Both the position numbers and the translations under genes were made by a program. The notes under the pieces are model-generated. The model was not told where the DNA came from and searched no databases. It was given only the letters and a program-made list of their open reading frames with translations. From assembly GCA_011364965.1 (NCBI GenBank), contig RDOB01000010.1, positions 1-59,656 of the forward strand: DNA of 59,656 bases, read 5' to 3'. This document shows, one piece after another, positions 51,093 to 58,753 of the stretch (position 1 is its first letter; the number at the start of each line of letters is the position of its first letter). The stretch comes from Candidatus Heimdallarchaeota archaeon (GTDB lineage Archaea; Asgardarchaeota; Heimdallarchaeia; Hodarchaeales; Hodarchaeaceae).

Positions 51093-53573
51093 TTAGCTTT
51101 TTCTTAATCGTGAATTTATCTCAAGCCGTTCAAGAGCCATTTTGATGGTATCCTTGACTTGAGTATTTTTCTCCATGTACTCCTCAAAGAATTTCTTCAC
51201 TTCTACTTCCCGTTCAAGTCCTGAGAGATAAATTACACTTGTGATAATTCTTTCATACAGTGTGAAATGCATTTTTTCTAGTTTTTCTCGATTTTCAAAG
51301 AACCATGGCCATAGGTCTTCAACAATTGCTAGATTACGAGAAGCATATATAATTGGAATAAATTTATTCTTTTCAGGAACGTGCTCAATGACATAGGAAA
51401 GCATTTTCTTCAATAATTCTTTGTCATTAAAACTTCCAAGTGCTCCTAAAATGTTGATTCTATCCTGCTCTTCGGTTTTGGGGGATTCAAACCGATTAAT
51501 AAACCAATTATATGAAGAATTGTCAAGGGAAGCTCCAAGTCTCATTACAATAGAAAGAATATCGGGATGGACTTCTTTTTCCTCTTTAAGGGACTGAAAC
51601 ATCTTCAATCCAAACGTATCTAGATTTTCATCACTAAATTTGTGTAGGGGCCACATTAATGCTGATCTCAGTAAAGAAGTAGTATGAATTTCATTTTCCT
51701 TTGGTTCATACCCAATTTCCTGGAGCTGTCCTGATAAAAGTTCAAAACCCTTTACACTTATTACTTCACGTTTCGATTCGATAATGTCATAAGCATGAGA
51801 GAGAGCCCCAGCTATCTCAACTAGAGGTAAATATTCAGTTTCAGATTTGAAGTAATCAAGGAAATAGATATAGGCTCCAATTGGACAATCTCCTCTACGA
51901 ACAAAAGCATAAAAGTCAGTCAAAAGACCATACCTATCCTTTGCGGAAAGAATTTTCTTCTGAGCAAGTTCACCTAGACATTTGAGATTTTCATCATCAT
52001 ATTTTACACGGTAAAACCCAGTTTGATCTATATTCAGTTTAAAGCAGACAGTATTAGAAGGTACCGATATTTTAATTGTTTTATCTTTAAATAGAATTTT
52101 TTCTTGAGTCACCTGATTTTCAATATCGAAAAAACTAATCGTTACGGGGATAAGCCAAGTTTGGTCACTTTGAAAGGGATTATAGGTAAAACGTTGTTGA
52201 GTTAATATTAACTCATCCCCATTCCGCGTAGCTTCAATGAATGGATAACCCGCCTGATGCACCCAGCTAGTCATTAAGGCTTTGAATGGTTCATTCGTTG
52301 CTTCTTCAAAAGCTTCCCAGCAATTATCTGAAGTGGCACATGCGAAAGCATATTTATTCAAAAAGTGATTAATACCTTTCTTAAAGGCATCTTCACCTAA
52401 ATATCCACGTACCATCTGAAGGATTGCAGCTCCTTTGTTATATATAATTGGAGCTGTAGCAGCAGTGATTTTGATGGCTTCACCTTCTCCAGTCAGCTCA
52501 ATCGGAAAAGTTTCAATTAGTGAATCACGTTCAAACGCACCCACGACTTCTCCACCCAAGAATTGATCCCAGATATTCCATTCAGGATGATAATGATCTG
52601 CAATCGCATACCCAAATAATGTAGCAAAACTTTCATTAAGCCAAATGTATTTCCAATCAAGGGGACTAACTAAATTGCCAAACCACATATGAGCAATTTC
52701 GTGAGAGATGATTTCAGCAATTCCTTCAATTCCAGCTGATGAAGTGATCCCTGGATAAACCAATAATAGATTCTCTCGATAGGTAACCGCTCCATAGTTC
52801 TCCATAGCTCCAAATGCAAAATCGCTCACAGCAATTTGATCCATTTTGCCTATTGGATATTTAATTCCAGTGTAAGTCTCGCCAAATATCACAGCTTTTT
52901 TACTGAAGTCCAAACCAAACTGTCCATATTGTGTTTTCCCGGGAGTAGTAGCTAAACGGTAAACACGGTTATCATGTTTATCCTCAATATATTCCCATTC
53001 GCCAATGCCAAAGAATAGAAGATAGGTTGACATTTTGGGTGTGGTTTCGAAAATAACTAATTTTTTATCACCTTCTAATTCCTTTTCTTCCTTTAGCAAA
53101 GTATTTGCAATCGCAGTTAGGTCTTTGTCTATAACAAATTCAATATCAAAAGTAGCTTTCTTGGAAGGATGATCAAAACAGGGGAAAGCTTGTCTTGCAT
53201 AGGTCTCTTCGAATTGCGTTACAGCAACATATCTCGTTTGATTTTCAATTTGATATTTACTGCGATAGAAGCCAACTAGACCACTATTGATCTCTCCAAT
53301 ATACTCAATCTTAAGCTTAATCTGCCCTTTTCTTTCATCTGGTAAAGTTATAGTGATCTCCTGCTCTTTGGGACATACAGAAAATGATACTTCGGTATAT
53401 TTACTTGAATCTTCAATCGAACAACTCCAGATTGCAAGTTTATGAGCATTTAATTTGATTTCAGAGATAGGACTCTCGCTTTCAATCTGAATTTCAGCTC
53501 TTCCATCAAACTTAAATGATGTTAAATTTGGTTCTAGGTGAATTGTATAATGTATTGCATTAATTAGGGTCAT
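51093..53573 (-). CDS. M1-family zinc aminopeptidase
   Basis: Zinc aminopeptidase of 826 residues similar to tricorn-interacting factors F2/F3 and PepN. The exopeptidase motif GAMENYGAVTY (about residue 255) and the zinc motif HEIAHMWFGN with the third ligand in WLNESFA (about residues 290-318) are complete. The N-terminal beta saddle and long helical C-terminal domain are both present. It trims N-terminal residues from peptides, probably those leaving the proteasome. Apparently monocistronic; a T-rich tract lies after the stop. Confidence 0.95.
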   Translation of the reverse strand: MTLINAIHYTIHLEPNLTSFKFDGRAEIQIESESPISEIKLNAHKLAIWSCSIEDSSKYTEVSFSVCPKEQEITITLPDERKGQIKLKIEYIGEINSGLVGFYRSKYQIENQTRYVAVTQFEETYARQAFPCFDHPSKKATFDIEFVIDKDLTAIANTLLKEEKELEGDKKLVIFETTPKMSTYLLFFGIGEWEYIEDKHDNRVYRLATTPGKTQYGQFGLDFSKKAVIFGETYTGIKYPIGKMDQIAVSDFAFGAMENYGAVTYRENLLLVYPGITSSAGIEGIAEIISHEIAHMWFGNLVSPLDWKYIWLNESFATLFGYAIADHYHPEWNIWDQFLGGEVVGAFERDSLIETFPIELTGEGEAIKITAATAPIIYNKGAAILQMVRGYLGEDAFKKGINHFLNKYAFACATSDNCWEAFEEATNEPFKALMTSWVHQAGYPFIEATRNGDELILTQQRFTYNPFQSDQTWLIPVTISFFDIENQVTQEKILFKDKTIKISVPSNTVCFKLNIDQTGFYRVKYDDENLKCLGELAQKKILSAKDRYGLLTDFYAFVRRGDCPIGAYIYFLDYFKSETEYLPLVEIAGALSHAYDIIESKREVISVKGFELLSGQLQEIGYEPKENEIHTTSLLRSALMWPLHKFSDENLDTFGLKMFQSLKEEKEVHPDILSIVMRLGASLDNSSYNWFINRFESPKTEEQDRINILGALGSFNDKELLKKMLSYVIEHVPEKNKFIPIIYASRNLAIVEDLWPWFFENREKLEKMHFTLYERIITSVIYLSGLEREVEVKKFFEEYMEKNTQVKDTIKMALERLEINSRLRKS

Positions 53574-53709
53574 ATTTACTCACTAGACGAATAGGTAATT
53601 TTGATGTGGGTATTTAAGATAATAAAAAATAAAAATTTAAGAGCATTTTTAAATTGAACTTTGGTGGTATAAGAAAAACCAAAATTTCAAGGATTTTACA
53701 CGCCATGCC

Positions 53710-54723
53710 TCATGATTTTCTTTTTGTCTTAATCAAATTCTGTCCTCTCATCCATTCCACAGTCTTTTCAACTCCAATTTCAAAGTTTTCTTTTGGCTTA
53801 AATCCCAAAACTGCTTTTGCTTTAGTATTTAGATAATTTCTATTTGTAGTTATTTTTTTTATCGCGTTTGGAACATATGGATATCCAAAACCTCGAAATA
53901 CATAAAAACGCCAAAATATTGGCCAAATTAATTGGAGAAGAAATATAGGTATAAATGAGATGAAAATCGGATTTCTTCTTCCTAGCTTTTTAGTAATTGT
54001 CAGAAAGATTTCTCGATATGTTTGAGGTTCGTCAGAAGCAAGAATAAATATCTCCCCGATAGATTGGTCTGGATTAGTTAATACCTTAAAAAATCCATCA
54101 ACAATGTCGTCTATATAAGTAAAATGAACGTCAGTTTTTGATGAAATTGGTATAATTTTATTTAAAATTGTACGATCTAAAGATTCAATAATCTCCCTGA
54201 ATACATAATTATCACCAGGTCCATAAACCCCAGTTGGTCGAACAATCGTTACAGGGAAATTTTTCTCCCTTTTCAGTTTAAGTAATGCCTTTTCTGCCTC
54301 CATTTTGCTTCTTCCATACGCTTCATCGGGATTATATTCCGATTCTTCCGTTCCATCTATTACTTGTCCGAGTGCTTCCGAGGAAGAACAATAGATGAAG
54401 TGCTTTACCCCAGATTTCATACATGCCTCTGCGAGAGCGATTGTTGATTCCACATTCTGAATATAGAGCGATTCCCATGAAGCACGAAAATTAAAATTGG
54501 CAGCAAAATGAACCACTGTATCCATTCCTGTTACTGCAGTAACGAAAGTTGATTGGTTCGTTAAATCAAATTCGATTAGCTCAACATTTAGTTCTTCTAG
54601 TTCTTGAGTCATTGAGGTTACACGATATGTGCAATACAGCTTGTAACCAAGATTTTGTTGAATTAAGTGCTTTACAAAAGATTTTCCGATAAAACCTGTA
54701 GCTCCGGTTATTAGAACGTTCAT
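53710..54723 (-). CDS. NAD-dependent epimerase/dehydratase-family reductase
   Basis: Extended short-chain dehydrogenase of 337 residues. The NAD-binding GATGFIG is near residues 6-12, HFAANFNF near residue 72, and the catalytic YGRSKMEAE (Tyr-x-x-x-Lys) near residue 136. The region after residue 240 has a hydrophobic segment (IPIFLLQLIWPIFWRFYVF) that may attach to membrane, as in 3-beta-hydroxysteroid dehydrogenase-like and related lipid or sugar-modifying enzymes. The substrate is unknown. ATG 54723 is used; a TTG at 54732 lacks support. Confidence 0.82.
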   Translation of the reverse strand: MNVLITGATGFIGKSFVKHLIQQNLGYKLYCTYRVTSMTQELEELNVELIEFDLTNQSTFVTAVTGMDTVVHFAANFNFRASWESLYIQNVESTIALAEACMKSGVKHFIYCSSSEALGQVIDGTEESEYNPDEAYGRSKMEAEKALLKLKREKNFPVTIVRPTGVYGPGDNYVFREIIESLDRTILNKIIPISSKTDVHFTYIDDIVDGFFKVLTNPDQSIGEIFILASDEPQTYREIFLTITKKLGRRNPIFISFIPIFLLQLIWPIFWRFYVFRGFGYPYVPNAIKKITTNRNYLNTKAKAVLGFKPKENFEIGVEKTVEWMRGQNLIKTKRKS

Positions 54724-54828
54724 TTTAACCAATGGGAATTTTTTTAGAAGATCTCAAAGGTTTTTTTACAAGCATTACTTTAGTAGCATTCAAGGTTTTT
54801 TGAAGCAATTTCAAACAAATGGATTATT

Positions 54829-55986
54829 ATGAAATCTATTGGCTTAATCATCAATCCCATTGCTGGTATGGGAGGAAAGGTTGGTTTAAAAGGAACCGAT
54901 GGGATTGATATACAAGAAGAGGCTATCAAAAGAGGAGCAGTTCCCATTGCACCAAGTCGTACTAAAAGATTGATTCAGGAACTCGTAAAATTCCCAGAAA
55001 TCAACGAATTAGAGTTTTTAGTTCCAGAAGGGATTATGGGTGAGAACACCCTAAAAACCATTTCAGGCAACTTTAGATGGAAAGTTATTAACCAATTATC
55101 GATTCCAATTAGTACAAGCAGAATAGATACAATTAATGCTGCTAAAGTCTTAAAACGGTACAGAGTTGATTTAATTATCTTCGTAGGAGGAGATGGAACT
55201 GCAAGAGATATCATTGATGCTGTAGGGGATAATTTTCCTGTTCTTGGAATTCCTTCGGGTGTGAAAATGCATTCAGGAGTATTTGTACAAGGAATTGATA
55301 AAGGAGTCCAGCTAATTCGTCAATTTATCAGAGATAGAATTCAGTTTGTCACAACAGAGATAATTGATTTAGATGAAAGTGCTTTTCGTGATAATAGAAT
55401 AAATACGAAAATATATGGTATAGGCCTTGTACCGAGCAACCTAAGATTTATGCAGGTAAGTAAATCAGTTAGTACGCACCAAGATTTGATATCAGAAAAC
55501 ATGGAGGCGATTATGCAATCTTTCAAGAAAACAATTTCTCAAGACAGGTTATATATACTTGGCGCGGGTTCAACGCTGAAAATGCTAGCAAAAGCATTTG
55601 GAGACAATGTTTATGATCAAAAAACACTCCTAGGTATTGATCTTATACTAAATAACATGATTATAGCAAAAGATGTCTCAGAAAATGACATTTTACTCGC
55701 ATTGAAGAAATATAAATATGATTCAGTAAAAATCATTGTTACTCCCATTGGAGGGCAAGGCTTTATTTTTGGGAGAGGTAACCAACAACTTAGCGCTAAA
55801 ATAATTAAAGATATAGGTATAAATAATATTGAAATTGTCGCTACGCAGTCAAAAATTCAAAATCTCCCCAAAAAACGTTTATTTGTTGATACAGGGTCAA
55901 AAAATCTTGATAAAAAGCTCTTTGGTTATATGAAGGTTCTTATAGATTTTGATATGTACATTATGATAAAAATTGAACCAGTTTAA
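54829..55986 (+). CDS. ATP-NAD kinase-like protein (COG3199)
   Basis: Protein of 385 residues of the COG3199 group of predicted ATP-NAD or polyphosphate-NAD kinases. The N-terminal IGLIINPIAGMGGKVGLKGTDG, the GGDGTARDI motif near residue 121 and IPSGVKMHSGVF near residue 142 are the family markers. It is longer than ordinary NAD kinase and has an extra C-terminal domain after about residue 240 (LYILGAGSTLKMLAKAFG and following). It probably phosphorylates NAD or another diol substrate. It converges on the ThiI-like gene with 3 bases between. Confidence 0.85.
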   Translation: MKSIGLIINPIAGMGGKVGLKGTDGIDIQEEAIKRGAVPIAPSRTKRLIQELVKFPEINELEFLVPEGIMGENTLKTISGNFRWKVINQLSIPISTSRIDTINAAKVLKRYRVDLIIFVGGDGTARDIIDAVGDNFPVLGIPSGVKMHSGVFVQGIDKGVQLIRQFIRDRIQFVTTEIIDLDESAFRDNRINTKIYGIGLVPSNLRFMQVSKSVSTHQDLISENMEAIMQSFKKTISQDRLYILGAGSTLKMLAKAFGDNVYDQKTLLGIDLILNNMIIAKDVSENDILLALKKYKYDSVKIIVTPIGGQGFIFGRGNQQLSAKIIKDIGINNIEIVATQSKIQNLPKKRLFVDTGSKNLDKKLFGYMKVLIDFDMYIMIKIEPV

Positions 55987-55989
55987 AAT

Positions 55990-56679
55990 CTAAATTTCAA
56001 TCCTTTCTAATACATCCTTTACATCTATGGGTAATGAAAATATTTCCATACTTTGCTGTTCTATATTTTCTGCTTCAGCTAGTTCAGATGCCATTCTATT
56101 GTAAAGTTCCCTAATCAACTCCAGATTCCCATTCGTTTCTGGATACTTGGGATTAATATTGCAGCATCCCCCAGGGAGGATTGAAAGATCATAAAAACCC
56201 CATTTTTTGGATAAATTTGTTACTTCGTCTTTATTATATCCAAGCAAAGGACGTAAAGTCAATATATTCACTTTTGAGTTCACAATGGAAAGATTAGTTA
56301 ATGTTTGGCTTGCCTGTTCTCCTAATATCTCCCCTGTAATAATTACTTTTGCTCCAATTTGATGGGCATATTTCTGGGCTTTCACAAACATCTGAAGCCT
56401 ACAAAAAAGGCAAGTTTGCCTGATATCTCTACCTTTTAAATTATTTAGAATTTTTTCTTGGCTTTTTCCGTGTTTAATGATTGCTAAGGTGACGGAATAG
56501 TCCGAATTGTTTCTAGAAAAAGTATTCGTGATTTTTACAACTTTTTCAAGAGTACCCAATGAATGGAAGGGAAAATTATGATAATGAAGAAAATATGGAA
56601 TAAAGCCGTTAAAAACTGCAATCTGAGCTGCTACGGGACTATCAATTCCACCAGAGATCAAACAAACTGCTTTCTCCAT
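55990..56679 (-). CDS. ThiI-like PP-loop enzyme without THUMP domain
   Basis: Protein of about 229 residues equivalent to the PP-loop half of ThiI, which makes 4-thiouridine in tRNA. The PP-loop SGGIDSPVAA is at about residues 8-17. TCLFCRLQM (CxxC) lies near residue 92, GEILGEQASQTLTNL near residue 118, and GGCCNINPKYP near residue 172. These Cys positions match archaeal ThiI, where CxxC plus a distal Cys are thought to hold sulfur or a [4Fe-4S] cluster. The usual N-terminal NFLD and THUMP RNA-binding domains are absent, so tRNA may be recognised by another protein or the substrate may differ. ATG 56679 used; TTG or ATG at 56688 possible. Confidence 0.8.
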   Translation of the reverse strand: MEKAVCLISGGIDSPVAAQIAVFNGFIPYFLHYHNFPFHSLGTLEKVVKITNTFSRNNSDYSVTLAIIKHGKSQEKILNNLKGRDIRQTCLFCRLQMFVKAQKYAHQIGAKVIITGEILGEQASQTLTNLSIVNSKVNILTLRPLLGYNKDEVTNLSKKWGFYDLSILPGGCCNINPKYPETNGNLELIRELYNRMASELAEAENIEQQSMEIFSLPIDVKDVLERIEI

Positions 56680-56808
56680 ATTTAACACTAATTTAGAGAT
56701 TATGAATTAAAATTTACTAGTTTTCTATTCAAAAAATGAAAAAGTGAAAATAAAAATGAATTAGTACTCTTTAGCTCAGTTAACAGATTTAATCTAAAGG
56801 GAATAATA

Positions 56809-57108
56809 TTGACTCATTTTAAATGGGATATTAATCAGTGTGCAGATAATCCTCAACGGTGGTACATAATACTCGAAAAAGCACGACTCCCAAGAATTAA
56901 GAACATTGAAGAGACTTTAGTGGCACAAAAGTATCAAATTCTTGCCAAAACCCCTTATCTACGAGTTTTCAGATCCGAAGATTTTCGATTAACATGGCAT
57001 GTTAAGGGTTTTATTCAAGTTGATGTTTATAATACCGAACTTAATGAATCCCAGCAAATCGAACAGCTTATTAAAGGAGTGCTTAATGATTTAGAGGGAA
57101 GGTCTTAA
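56809..57108 (+). CDS. Hypothetical protein, 99 residues
   Basis: I do not recognise this small protein. It begins at a TTG with AAAGGG just upstream and runs 99 residues. It is rich in aromatic and basic residues (WDINQCADNPQRWYIILEKARLPRI, RLTWHVKGFIQVDVY), has a pattern of strand-helix-strand-helix, no signal and no membrane helix. It lies 49 bases before the GcvH-like gene in the same direction and may be cotranscribed with it. No function is assigned. Confidence 0.55.
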   Translation: MTHFKWDINQCADNPQRWYIILEKARLPRIKNIEETLVAQKYQILAKTPYLRVFRSEDFRLTWHVKGFIQVDVYNTELNESQQIEQLIKGVLNDLEGRS

Positions 57109-57157
57109 GAAAAGTAAAAGCAGTTAGAAAATCACAAGGACAAGCCGGTGGAATTCT

Positions 57158-57634
57158 TTGGTAATAAAGCAGTTAGAAATAACAACGAAGACAACCAAAT
57201 ACCATTTTCCTTTAGATCGATATTATTACACCCAAGATCCTGGTCATATATGGTTTAAACCAGTTCAAAACAAGTATTTTGAAGTAGGTTATGATGATTT
57301 TGGCCAACAACAAGGGCCAATCCTTCATATCCGCACACGTGCATCTGGAAAGGAATATCCACAAGGTAAAGCTTTTGGAACCGTAGAAACAAATAAATTT
57401 ATTGGGCCGCAACGCCTTCCATTAACTGCCATATTGATAGAGACCAATAAATCAGTATTAGAAAAACCAGGATTGATAAATGAAAATCCATACTTCCACT
57501 GGGTTGTTAGGATACAACCAACCAAATTTGAAGACGAAATTAACTCTCCTGATATTATAGCGATTGGTGATAAGACAAAACTACGAGAATATATCATTTC
57601 AGAAGTCGAACGCTATGAAGACTCTGTTACATGA
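57158..57634 (+). CDS. GcvH-like lipoyl-carrier protein
   Basis: Protein of 158 residues resembling glycine-cleavage H protein. PGHIWFKPVQNKYFEVGYDDFGQQ (about residues 28-51) corresponds to the DHxWxxxxGxxxxVGITDFAQ opening, GTVETNKF (75-81) places Lys80 where H protein carries its lipoyl group, and the segment KPGLINENPYFHWVVRIQP (about 122-140) matches the ESPxLINxDPYGxGW tail. The TTG at 57158 has GGTGG six bases upstream. The protein is divergent, and no gcvT, gcvP or lipoate ligase is in the window, so it may serve another lipoyl-dependent reaction. Confidence 0.7.
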   Translation: MVIKQLEITTKTTKYHFPLDRYYYTQDPGHIWFKPVQNKYFEVGYDDFGQQQGPILHIRTRASGKEYPQGKAFGTVETNKFIGPQRLPLTAILIETNKSVLEKPGLINENPYFHWVVRIQPTKFEDEINSPDIIAIGDKTKLREYIISEVERYEDSVT

Positions 57635-57899
57635 AATATAAATAAAGCTTTAAGTTCAGACTTAGAAATTCTCTTAAAATTCTTAATGCAACACCTACCG
57701 CAATGGAAAGTTATATTTACCTTTCAGAATTTTGTTAATATAACATAATGTAGAAAAAATCCATGTGATGCGATTGCTTTAATTGAGCTTTTTGTCAAAA
57801 ATTTCTCTAGTAAGTTTTTTAAGTAAGCTAAGTGAAATGTTATATCGTAAGGATTTTTGTCGTCTTAAAAATAAAAATAATAATTGGGGAATGAAACCA

Positions 57900-58025
57900 A
57901 TGGACCTTATAACGATAATACTAACGGTCATCACCTTCGGTATCATTATCTTACTTGGAGGTTTTTTAATCATCGGGATCCTTATACTTGCGTATTTGGC
58001 CCTCACAGGGAGCCGATGGGATTAA
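57900..58025 (+). CDS. 41-residue small membrane protein
   Basis: Short frame from ATG 57900 (alternatively ATG 57891) with GGGGA about 9 bases upstream. The product is one long hydrophobic helix or a short hairpin (MDLITIILTVITFGII, then GGFLIIGILILAYLAL) ending GSRWD. A longer frame from 57783 adds a basic, unconvincing N-terminus. It converges on the PTPS gene with 9 bases between. Function unknown. Confidence 0.45.
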   Translation: MDLITIILTVITFGIIILLGGFLIIGILILAYLALTGSRWD

Positions 58026-58034
58026 TTTCCCATC

Positions 58035-58529
58035 TCATTTTACTTCATTTGTATAGATTGCATGATTATTCTCTGTTTCAGAGATTTTAATGGTCATTTT
58101 CGAAATTTTTTCGGGAAATGCTTGCTTCAATCTATTAACGAGTCTTTTATGCATGTAGATAGCCAGATTTTCAGATGTGGTTTTATCTAGCCCTTCCAAA
58201 ATACTAACATCCTGTTTTGGAAATGAATACTCTTTTTCGCCATATAATACTTTCCAGTTTTTTCCATCAGCAGTTGGAGCAATCTGAATTTGAGCTGAGT
58301 CTTTAGGTAATAGAACTTTTTGATTCAAAGGTGAAATCTCTTCTCTAATAATTTGATTTAATAGCTTAAAATCAATAGAATTTGTAGCTACTGGAGACTG
58401 ATACTCTAAAAGCACCTCAACTTGATAATTATGTCCGTGTAACCTCTCACATTTTCCATAACCTGGGAGAAAATGGCTTGCAGAAAAGCTATTTCTCTTA
58501 TCAGTAAATTGCTGTCTTAAAATAGGCAT
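58035..58529 (-). CDS. 6-pyruvoyltetrahydropterin synthase/QueD family enzyme
   Basis: T-fold enzyme of 164 residues. The zinc ligands are His in SASHFLP (about residue 18) and the two His in LHGHNY (about residues 31-33). The loop reads CERLHGH, which carries both the Cys of QueD-type enzymes and the Glu of PTPS-III-type enzymes. TTSENLAIYMHKRL near residue 112 and ISETENNHAIY at the end are family blocks. It acts on dihydroneopterin triphosphate or its monophosphate in 7-deazaguanine (archaeosine/queuosine) or pterin synthesis. No partner genes of either pathway are adjacent. Confidence 0.88.
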   Translation of the reverse strand: MPILRQQFTDKRNSFSASHFLPGYGKCERLHGHNYQVEVLLEYQSPVATNSIDFKLLNQIIREEISPLNQKVLLPKDSAQIQIAPTADGKNWKVLYGEKEYSFPKQDVSILEGLDKTTSENLAIYMHKRLVNRLKQAFPEKISKMTIKISETENNHAIYTNEVK

Positions 58530-58668
58530 TGAAATCCTCTTCTGGCATTAATTGTATAATACTTAGCATTTATAACACAATTGGAAGTAATAAATCTTGA
58601 ATGTTGTGTTTGATATCGATGGGGATTAGTTACTGCTTTGACATAATACTTCTATTTTACTGTTTTTC

Positions 58669-58676
58669 TTTATAAA
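58669..58676 (+). promoter_or_regulatory. Candidate TATA box for the last gene
   Basis: TTTATAAA preceded by a T-rich stretch sits 85 bases before ATG 58754, and AGGAGGGAT at 58726-58733 is a strong ribosome-binding site downstream of it. Transcription should start near 58700. Confidence 0.45.
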
Positions 58677-58753
58677 CTCCTTAGAAGTTTTTCCCAAATT
58701 AATAAGCAGTATTACGAGGCATTTCAGGAGGGATCATTCTGACTCTTGAAGGA

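Noticed and set aside
57783..57899. Longer N-terminus for the small membrane protein
   Set aside because: No ribosome-binding site and low-complexity basic sequence; ATG 57900 fits better.
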